A stretch of 11,905 nt of DNA, taken from Acidimicrobiales bacterium (lineage in GTDB: Bacteria; Actinomycetota; Acidimicrobiia; Acidimicrobiales; JABEUL01). The position numbers and the translations under genes are program-made. Within the stretch, counting starts at the first letter, position 1; each line of letters starts with the position of its first letter. The notes beneath the pieces are model-generated. The model saw only the letters and a program-made list of their open reading frames with translations, made no database searches and was not told the DNA's origin. Positions 7,048-11,905 of the stretch are shown one piece after another. The stretch is taken from contig DAIDJA010000022.1 of NCBI GenBank assembly GCA_027451605.1, forward strand, positions 1-11,905, in the 5' to 3' direction.

Positions 7048-7973
7048 CTTTTTTCTTCAGTAGATTTTAGTTTATCATAATATTTTCGTTCGTGCTCTAC
7101 CGGGGTATCATAATCAATTGATCCGTGAATTCTTCTATTGTTAAACCAATCTACATACAGTAAAGTTTCCCATTCGACTTCTTTCAAATCCCTCCAACAT
7201 CTATTCCATATAAGCTCTGATTTATATAATCCGTTAAGAGATTCCGCCTGGGAATTATCGTAAGAATCTCCGGTTGTGCCAGTTGATGCAGCAACTGAAT
7301 TAACGTCCAGGTAGTTCCGGTATTGTATTGATACATACTGGCTGCCCTTATCGCTATGGTGGATTAACCCTTCAATATTGTGGCCATTGTTATTTCTGCT
7401 GTTGATTGCATTTGAAACTGCCACGAGAGGTAGGGTAGTTGTCATTTCGTCTGAAACATTGTACCCCACTATTTTTCTTGAATATGAGTCGTGCACAAAA
7501 GCCACATAGACAAATCCTAATAGGTCATGACATATGTGATATCTCCATACCATTTTTCATTTACCCGAACTGCTTTAAAGTCACGATTTATTAAGTCAGC
7601 TAAGAGCTATTCTTGTTTTATCTTGTTTAGTTGTTACAACCTTCTTATGGGCTCTGCTTTTGCCTACGATGCCAAGCTGTCTCATTAATCTGGCTACCGT
7701 GCATCTGGCTATCGTAACGCCTTCTTTATTTAAGGTAATTGGGATTTTATTTACGCCATAACAGCTATAGTTCTCCCTGTAGACCCGACTAATTTCAACC
7801 TTTAGTATTTCATCTAAAATTGAACGATTTGACGGAATCTTGCGTTTATATCTGTAGTAGCAATTGGGAGCGATCTTTAAAATGGTACAGATCGGCTGGA
7901 GTCCCCATTTATCTCTCATCTGGTCAATAAATGCTACAATATCTATTAATGACCCTCTGGCACGGTCTTTGCG
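7026..7973 (-). pseudogene. IS3-family orfB (DDE transposase), frameshifted
   Basis: Entered by -1 frameshifting from orfA at 7973-7979, the frame reads GSLIDIVAFIDQMRDKWGL, then a YSCYGVNKI block (HTH_21-like) up to about 7602. One extra base at 7601 throws the frame off. The segment 7520-7600 reads correctly only one frame over (ADLINRDFKAVRVNEKW, YGDITYVMTY), and a one-base loss at ~7520 restores the original frame (LGFVYVAFVHDSYSRKIVG). The rve core carries the DDE residues: Asp in GDITYV, Asp in HHSDKGSQY and Glu in SQAESLNG. The first Asp falls in the out-of-frame segment. Repaired length is about 315 codons, normal for IS3 OrfB. The gene is inactive as it stands. Confidence 0.85.
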
Positions 7974-8258
7974 AAAAAAGCTGAGGCTGCTAACAAAATC
8001 TCTTGAGTTTGTTGCAGCTTTAGTACTTCTTTTTTCAATCTTTTGATTTCTTCCTGTTCGGCAGTAGTAACACCAGTTTTATCTCCGTTATCTATCTCAA
8101 ATTGCTTTACCCATTTTCTTAAAGTTTCAGGAGTCACTTTAGACCTTTGTAGCAATTGAACAAGTTGCACTCCATTTTGAGGTGTAATCCGAATAATGAT
8201 CCATAACCATGGTAATTGCTTTAGTTCTGAATTCCTCAGAATATTTCTTTGTACCCAT
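7946..8258 (-). pseudogene. IS3-family orfA (helix-turn-helix subunit), frameshifted
   Basis: The start is ATG at 8256-8258 with AAAGGA upstream. The frame reads MGTKKYSEEFRTKAITMV to IATK at 8145; one surplus base at 8144 must be skipped to continue SKVTPETLRKWVKQFEID, then a leucine-rich coiled coil (EIKRLKKEVLKLQQTQEIL) and the end FFAKTVPEGH. This is the standard HTH plus leucine-zipper OrfA of IS3. The repaired length of about 104 codons is normal. Without repair the product would stop at the TAA just after codon 39. Confidence 0.82.
7973..7979 (-). other. T TTT TTC slippery heptamer for programmed -1 frameshifting (orfA to orfB)
   Basis: On the minus strand the zero frame reads GCT TTT TTC GCA, which gives the canonical X XXY YYZ heptamer T TTT TTC in the correct phase. 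After a -1 slip the frame continues CGC AAA GAC into orfB. A weak hairpin with GACC/GGTC arms begins about 5 bases downstream. orfB has no good start of its own here, as usual in IS3, where OrfAB is made by frameshifting. Confidence 0.75.
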
Positions 8259-8299
8259 CTAAATTAATCCTTTCTTTTTGAAATTACTCAACTAATTTA

Positions 8300-8325
8300 G
8301 TGTTACAAAAACCCGGCATAGTTCA
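8300..8325 (-). repeat. Right terminal inverted repeat of the IS3 element
   Basis: Its reverse complement begins TGAACTATG, then CCGGGTTTTTG and ends ACAC, pairing with 7022-7047 at 20 of 26 positions. The orfA start lies 41 bp inside. Only 18 bp separate this end from the first possible start of the next gene (8344). Confidence 0.85.
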
Positions 8326-8343
8326 ATAGTTGCGGGGGTTAAT

Positions 8344-8736
8344 ATGTTACGAGATTCTAATGGGCATGGTGATTTTATGATAATTGTAAGTGACATTTGC
8401 AATCTAGTAATTAACCCAAAGAAATACTATCGGCAATATATTGTCATATTCATTGCGCAGATCGTCTATGCCATAGTTTTCATAAGATTATTAAATCCGT
8501 CAACACAATTGAACGGTATAATTATTTTGTGGACGATATCTGTTCCTTATCTAATTGGTGCGACAATGGAATATTGGCGAATTAATAATAAAAAACACTA
8601 TAGTGCTACCGTAAATTATTGGTGGGACGAATCAGATTTAGCAAAATATCAGATATGGAATCTTTGTATTGTGATGGGTATTTTTGGTGGATTGATATTT
8701 GCACTTGTGGGGACATTTATATCGGCCTTTGTCTAG
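8344..8736 (+). CDS. Small three-helix membrane protein, NPKKYY paralogue 1; function unknown
   Basis: A 130-residue protein not recognised as a named family. It has an N-terminal amphipathic stretch, the motif NPKKYYRQYI, and three predicted membrane segments (about residues 32-50, 56-76 and 105-130), with a polar loop WRINNKKHYSATVNYWWDESD between the second and third. It is a diverged paralogue of the next gene: same length, NPKKYY at the same place, and a G-G-x-x-x-ALxGT C-terminal helix. Two starts are possible: ATG 8344 with GGGGG upstream, or ATG 8377 with GGTGA, which aligns better with the paralogue's start. The 'NPKKYY' lead-in before membrane helices recalls the N-terminus of Yip1-domain proteins, a weak likeness. 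An IS3 element ends 18 bp upstream, so any native promoter has probably been lost. Confidence 0.65.
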   Translation: MLRDSNGHGDFMIIVSDICNLVINPKKYYRQYIVIFIAQIVYAIVFIRLLNPSTQLNGIIILWTISVPYLIGATMEYWRINNKKHYSATVNYWWDESDLAKYQIWNLCIVMGIFGGLIFALVGTFISAFV

Positions 8737-8749
8737 GAATGGTAATATT

Positions 8750-8788
8750 GGAGATTCTTATGATAACTCACCGATTACAAACTTATGG
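8750..8788 (+). mobile_element. 39-bp scar of an IS3-family transposase gene
   Basis: Translated on the plus strand this reads GDSYDNSPITNLW, the DDE-glutamate region of IS3 transposases with the Glu codon changed to Thr. The DNA matches the minus strand of the remnant at 7016-6978 at 36 of 39 positions, with no gap. No further similarity is visible on either side. It lies in the 95-bp gap between the two paralogous membrane genes. Confidence 0.75.
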
Positions 8789-8814
8789 TTATCTCAGCAA
8801 ATGGTAAAGAATTG

Positions 8815-8822
8815 AAAAGGTG
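8815..8822 (+). promoter_or_regulatory. Ribosome binding site deciding the start of the second paralogue
   Basis: AAAAGGTG lies 9 bases before ATG 8832. It would overlap the alternative GTG at 8820, so it favours translation from 8832. Confidence 0.5.
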
Positions 8823-8831
8823 GATCTTGAT
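8818..8831 (+). repeat. 14-bp direct repeat, copy 1
   Basis: AGGTGGATCTTGAT, identical to 9193-9206 and 375 bp from it. This copy provides the ribosome binding site and lead-in of the second paralogue. Together the copies bound that gene from its start to its stop codon. Confidence 0.8.
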
Positions 8832-9194
8832 ATGGTTGCGACTTTTTTCAGTGACGTTCGTAAATTATTTACAAATCCGAAGAAATATTATAAGACCTAC
8901 ATTTTCATGATCTTTATTATAGGTTTCGACTTGTGGTTTTTATATCTAACCGTCAATAGAGTAAATCAGCCTTTCCCATTAATGTATTTGTGGATGATAA
9001 ATGGAGTAAATTTAATAGATTTATTAGCTCGTTATAAAAAGACTGCTGCCCCTTATCTCGTAGGTGTAGATGAAGATATGCAAGGACATGCTAACCGAGT
9101 GGAAGACCATAATTATTCTTTGAGTCTGGCCTTAACGTGCGGATTCGGACTTGTAGTCGCACTTACGGGAACGATTTTAGCTCTTCTCGGCTAG
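8832..9194 (+). CDS. Small three-helix membrane protein, NPKKYY paralogue 2; function unknown
   Basis: 120 residues from ATG 8832 (124 if GTG 8820 were used; the AAAAGGTG site favours 8832). MVATFFSDVRKLFTNPKKYYKTYI is followed by membrane segments at about residues 21-41, 46-66 and 96-120, with a polar loop ARYKKTAAPYLVGVDEDMQGHANR between the second and third. It shares the NPKKYY motif, topology and the C-terminal FGLVVALTGT helix with the gene before it, so the two are an old tandem duplication, now well diverged. Identical 14-bp repeats lie at its start and its stop codon. The proteins are too short for a transporter alone; a membrane subunit, a small regulator or a toxin-like peptide are all open. 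No catalytic motif is seen. Confidence 0.72.
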   Translation: MVATFFSDVRKLFTNPKKYYKTYIFMIFIIGFDLWFLYLTVNRVNQPFPLMYLWMINGVNLIDLLARYKKTAAPYLVGVDEDMQGHANRVEDHNYSLSLALTCGFGLVVALTGTILALLG

Positions 9195-9206
9195 GTGGAT
9201 CTTGAT
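9193..9206 (+). repeat. 14-bp direct repeat, copy 2, with a vestigial start
   Basis: Same 14 bases as 8818-8831. It begins inside the TAG stop of paralogue 2. In the frame corresponding to the first copy it reads GTG GAT CTT GAT TTG TTG and then TAG, as if it were the lead-in of a further copy that is now lost. Confidence 0.75.
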
Positions 9207-9236
9207 TTGTTGTAGAAAGGAGAAGGAAGTAGATTT

Positions 9237-9626
9237 ATGACTGATAATCTAAATGAGAAAGATGAAAATGATGTGAGATCAAAGCATTATTTATTTATAT
9301 TTGAACGCCCATCGGCAAACCTTTATTATAAAAAGAGCTTGGCCGAGGGTAATACATACTATATGTATCAAAATTATGGGCTTGAAGGGATGTATTTATT
9401 AGGGGCAGGCCATGCTTCAGCAGCTATTTTTGCTGTGTGCTTTTTGGTGGGGACTGTCTTGGCGGTCGTACTCGGAAACATTATTATTGTGCGTTACATC
9501 GGTCTTGCGTTATTCGGTGTCGGGATATGTATTATTCCACTTATGATATTTAGGTTGCAGCAGGCTTCAAGATTGGGCAAGGTGTTTAGAGGTGACCGTC
9601 CGTTTATTAATCCCAAACGCATGTAG
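9237..9626 (+). CDS. Small two-helix membrane protein, function unknown
   Basis: A 129-residue protein. Residues 1-50 are soluble and charged (NLNEKDENDVRSKHYLFIFE, then Tyr-rich YYKKSLAEGNTYYMYQNYG). Two hydrophobic helices follow (about 58-80 and 85-106), rich in small residues, and then a basic tail RLQQASRLGKVFRGDRPFINPKR. A strong ribosome binding site, AAAGGAG plus AAGGAAG, precedes the ATG and supports the start. Same strand as its neighbours, 42 bp after paralogue 2 and 32 bp before the next gene, so probably one transcript. Not recognised as a named family. The tail resembles the end of NPKKYY only in the tripeptide NPK, which I do not count as homology. Confidence 0.72.
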   Translation: MTDNLNEKDENDVRSKHYLFIFERPSANLYYKKSLAEGNTYYMYQNYGLEGMYLLGAGHASAAIFAVCFLVGTVLAVVLGNIIIVRYIGLALFGVGICIIPLMIFRLQQASRLGKVFRGDRPFINPKRM

Positions 9627-9658
9627 CTTTATTTTAGAATCATGGAATTAAAAATAAT

Positions 9659-10096
9659 ATGAAAAACTCGAAACAGCTTCCGGTGGCAAAATGGATGGTC
9701 GGAAGCGATGCTGCAAGATATTTGCAAAGGCAACGTACCTATAAACTATTAATGTTAATTGGCAGTATGTACATACCCGGACTGGTATTCATTATTGAGC
9801 TCGTTGCAAAACCTATCTTGCCAGTTACAATTATCATGTTGATATTATTAATGTGTTTGATTGGTCTTTATATAGTTGCTTTAATCAATCACATCAAGTA
9901 TCGCAATGCTTTTGCAAAGGTGTTTCCTAAGCTTGTACCACCACCCCGCAATGTTTTTGCTTATATACGTTGGTGTAAATACGTTCATACAGAGCCGTTT
10001 CCGTTTAGGGATGATCAGTTTGTAAATTGGTGTGATAGTTATAATCTTGACCCGGTAACACTCGAGTTTAAACCTATCGGGGCTGAAAACAAATGA
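9659..10096 (+). CDS. Two-helix membrane protein with C-terminal soluble domain, function unknown
   Basis: A 145-residue protein with a short basic N-terminus and SDAARYLQRQRTYK. Two membrane helices lie at about 30-50 and 53-75, followed by HIKYRNAFAKVFPKLVPPP and a soluble, aromatic-rich C-terminal part (YIRWCKYVHTEPFPFRDDQFVNWCDSYNLDPVTLEFKP) with two cysteines. The ribosome binding site is weak (GGAA 14 bases upstream). It is last in the membrane cluster and converges with leuA across 134 bp of A/T-rich DNA in which I see no terminator. Not recognised as a named family and no catalytic motif is seen. Confidence 0.7.
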   Translation: MKNSKQLPVAKWMVGSDAARYLQRQRTYKLLMLIGSMYIPGLVFIIELVAKPILPVTIIMLILLMCLIGLYIVALINHIKYRNAFAKVFPKLVPPPRNVFAYIRWCKYVHTEPFPFRDDQFVNWCDSYNLDPVTLEFKPIGAENK

Positions 10097-10230
10097 CGGT
10101 ATACACATCAACCCTAAAACAGCCAAACTTTTATATTTAAATTTGAATTACAAAACATCTAGCCTCTATCAGGTTCTAAGTTTAACTCCAAAAAGCGATT
10201 AAATCTCGAGCCTCAAAATATTTGTTGTTT

Positions 10231-11787
10231 TTAAGGTCCGGATACTTTTTGAATTATTTCGTTTCGCTGTTTTATCTTTATCAGTCGATTGATGGCATTT
10301 AGATAGGCCCTTGCGGATGCTTCTACTACATCGGTAGATACTCCTCTTCCGGTAACTTTAATCTCGTCAGATTCGATTTGGATAATAACATCGCCTAAGG
10401 CATCAATTCCACCGGTTACAGATGAAACGTTAAAATCAATTAGCCTGGCCGTTATCTGAGTCGCATTTGAAATGGCATTGCATGCGGCATCAATTAAACC
10501 GTTGCCTTCCGCTTCGGCGGAAAGTTTTTGGTCTGAATTAACAACCGTTACCTTTGCTATCGGTATACCGACAGTTCCTCCTTTTAGTTCCAGCGAGTCC
10601 AGAGTAAACTCATCTTGAGAATGAATGCCTAACTCTTCTCCGACGATTGCTTCCAAATCAGCCTCGGTTATTTGGACCTTTCTGTCGGCAAGTTCTTTGA
10701 AACGTGAAAAGGCAGAATTCAAAGTATCGCCCTGAATTTTAATCCCCATTTTCTCAAGTGTATCTACAAAGGCATGCCGGCCGGAGTGTTTTCCCAATAC
10801 AATTTGTCGCCCTTGCTGACCGACACTGGTGGCATCGATTATCTCATAGGTGCTTCTTTCTTCCAAGACACCGTGTTGATGAATTCCGGATTCGTGGGCA
10901 AATGCGTTTCTACCCACGACGGCCTTATTGTATTGAACGGGATAGCCCGTTAATCTTGAAACCATTCGTGAAGCTTTTGCTATTTCTTCTGTTCGAATCT
11001 GAGTGGTAATGTTGCTGAATTGATCCGGTCTTATTTTTATAGCCATCACTACTTCTTCTAAAGCGGCATTTCCCGCTCTTTCACCGATTCCGTTTACACA
11101 GACTTCAACTTGACGCGCTCCGGCACTTACTCCGGCCAATGAGTTGGCCGTAGCCAACCCAAGATCATTGTGACAGTGGGTGGAAATAATGTAGTTGCCC
11201 GGAATTTCCTTTTTAATATATGCGATCAATGCTCCGAAATCCCATGGGATACCGTAACCGACTGTATCGGGAATATTTAGGCAATTTGCGCCAGATTGAA
11301 TAGCCTGATTTAAGACTTCCATCATAAAGTCCATTGGAGTTCTTGTTGCATCCTGCGGAGAAAATTCAACATCTTCAGTCAGTTCTTTTGCTCTAGATAC
11401 TCCTCGCTTAACTTCTTGCAAAACCTGTTCTTGAGTCATTTTGAGCATATGTTCCATATGGTTTGGGGAAGTTGAAATAAAAACATGAATCCTATTCTTT
11501 TCGGCATCTTTTAGAGCTTCGTAGCATCTGTCAATATCACTCAAGCTGGTACGAGAGAGTCCCGCTACCACCGGGCCGTTTATTGTTCTGGCAATTGCCT
11601 GAACTGCTTCAAAATCACCTTGACTGGCAACCGGAAATCCTGCTTCTATATAGTCGACATTTAGCTTTGCAAGCTGCTCTGCGATTTCTAATTTTTCGGT
11701 GACATCAAGTGAAATTCCCGGCGCCTGTTCGCCGTCCCTTAAAGTGGTATCAAATATGATTAAGTGTTCGCTTTCTGTGCCGCTCAT
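10231..11787 (-). CDS. leuA: 2-isopropylmalate synthase
   Basis: The first committed step of leucine synthesis: acetyl-CoA plus 2-oxoisovalerate gives 2-isopropylmalate. From ATG 11787 the protein has 518 residues, near the bacterial short form (about 520) and shorter than the long LeuA of mycobacteria. TIM-barrel motifs: FDTTLRDGEQ (12-21), HCHND (204-208, metal-binding His204/His206), GIGERAGN (233-240, Asn240 ligand) and HESGIHQHG (298-306). The C-terminal ~110 residues, from DEFTLDSLE through TGGIDALGDV and GVSTDVVEASARAY, form the leucine-sensing regulatory domain. A longer frame exists from TTG 11817, but AAAGGAA just before ATG 11787 and the usual family N-terminus favour the shorter one. 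It stands alone on the minus strand. The 88 bp upstream of the TTG show no attenuator or leader peptide, and the window edge limits the view. Confidence 0.95.
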   Translation of the reverse strand: MSGTESEHLIIFDTTLRDGEQAPGISLDVTEKLEIAEQLAKLNVDYIEAGFPVASQGDFEAVQAIARTINGPVVAGLSRTSLSDIDRCYEALKDAEKNRIHVFISTSPNHMEHMLKMTQEQVLQEVKRGVSRAKELTEDVEFSPQDATRTPMDFMMEVLNQAIQSGANCLNIPDTVGYGIPWDFGALIAYIKKEIPGNYIISTHCHNDLGLATANSLAGVSAGARQVEVCVNGIGERAGNAALEEVVMAIKIRPDQFSNITTQIRTEEIAKASRMVSRLTGYPVQYNKAVVGRNAFAHESGIHQHGVLEERSTYEIIDATSVGQQGRQIVLGKHSGRHAFVDTLEKMGIKIQGDTLNSAFSRFKELADRKVQITEADLEAIVGEELGIHSQDEFTLDSLELKGGTVGIPIAKVTVVNSDQKLSAEAEGNGLIDAACNAISNATQITARLIDFNVSSVTGGIDALGDVIIQIESDEIKVTGRGVSTDVVEASARAYLNAINRLIKIKQRNEIIQKVSGP

Positions 11788-11793
11788 TTTCTG

Positions 11794-11800
11794 TTCCTTT
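11794..11800 (-). promoter_or_regulatory. Ribosome binding site deciding the leuA start
   Basis: AAAGGAA on the minus strand lies 6 bases before ATG 11787. Nothing comparable precedes TTG 11817. Confidence 0.6.
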
Positions 11801-11905
11801 TCAATACTTGTTTTCAATTTATTTCTTGGAAGGTCTTGCTTATCTCACTTAGGACTTACCAACTTCTTTGTTTATATTTATTATTTTGTTTTGATTGATA
11901 TAAAC

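Larger units (their letters stand above)
7022..8325 (-). mobile_element. IS3-family insertion sequence, complete ends but decayed genes
   Basis: A 1304-bp element bounded by 26-bp terminal inverted repeats matching at 20 of 26 positions. The ends are TG at 7022 and CA at 8325, as usual for IS3. It carries orfA (7946-8258) and orfB (7026-7973) on the minus strand, overlapping at a slippery heptamer. The orfB stop lies inside the left repeat. There is no target duplication: CGG precedes the left end and ATA follows the right end. At least three indels break the genes, so it cannot make its own full transposase, but the ends could still be used in trans. Confidence 0.88.

Noticed and set aside
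5846..8258. All frameshifts being sequencing errors
   Set aside because: kgd, the helicase, leuA and the small genes are intact over thousands of bases. Broken frames cluster only in the IS/DUF262 island, as expected of real decay, although single indels still deserve read checks.
7019..8328. Target-site duplication around the IS3 element
   Set aside because: The three bases outside each end differ (CGG and ATA), and shifting the ends by a few bases gives no convincing match.
8619..8807. 62-codon frame overlapping the end of paralogue 1 and the following gap
   Set aside because: Most of it is paralogue 1 out of frame. Its end runs through the transposase scar, out of that scar's own frame.
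9881..10126. Minus-strand 81-codon frame opposite the last membrane gene
   Set aside because: Antisense shadow of a gene whose sense frame has clear membrane helices; no ribosome binding site of its own.
10097..10230. Intrinsic terminator between the membrane cluster and leuA
   Set aside because: A/T-rich with short T runs, but I find no stem longer than a few base pairs next to them.
11818..11905. Leucine leader peptide or T-box/attenuator upstream of leuA
   Set aside because: No leucine-rich short frame or clear terminator stem in the 88 bases available; the window ends too soon to exclude one.
1..11905. CRISPR array, tRNA or rRNA genes
   Set aside because: No regularly spaced repeats and no cloverleaf or rRNA-like stretches were seen by eye on either strand.

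Overview
The window looks like a low-to-moderate G+C actinobacterium, most probably of the Acidimicrobiia type. This is inferred from gene style, not a database search. Three things point that way: the E1 part of an actinobacterial Kgd/OdhA-type 2-oxoglutarate enzyme with the typical 'SPATGS' C-terminus; a UvrD2-like helicase with a C-terminal HRDC-like domain; and a run of three small membrane proteins starting with a Holin-X-like protein.

Layout. Bases 1-2152 (+) hold the C-terminal ~716 codons of kgd/sucA, whose start lies outside the window. It converges with a uvrD2-like helicase (2158-4194, -), leaving only 5 bp between the stop codons. A short divergent intergenic region (4195-4317) leads to a PaaI-type hotdog thioesterase (4318-4728, +) and three small membrane proteins (4798-5690, +). 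These are housekeeping-type genes with intact frames.

Bases 5846-8325 are a decayed island. It starts with a DUF262 (GmrSD N-terminal/ParB-like) gene broken by frame changes and a nonsense codon and cut at its 3' end. Next comes the last ~68 codons of an old IS3-family transposase (6816-7021, -). Abutting it is a full-length but decayed IS3-family element (7022-8325). That element has 26-bp imperfect terminal inverted repeats, an orfA/orfB pair in the -1 arrangement with a T TTT TTC slippery site, and at least three further indels. No target duplication is visible, and the two flanks do not belong together, so the locus has been rearranged.

Bases 8326-10096 (+) carry four small integral-membrane proteins that I cannot assign to a function. 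The first two are diverged tandem paralogues sharing an NPKKYY motif. The second is bounded by 14-bp direct repeats, and a 39-bp transposase scar lies between the two. This is the accessory part of the window and the best candidate for something undescribed.

The window ends with leuA, 2-isopropylmalate synthase (10231-11787, -; TTG alternative at 11817), convergent with the membrane cluster. I found no tRNA, rRNA or CRISPR array.
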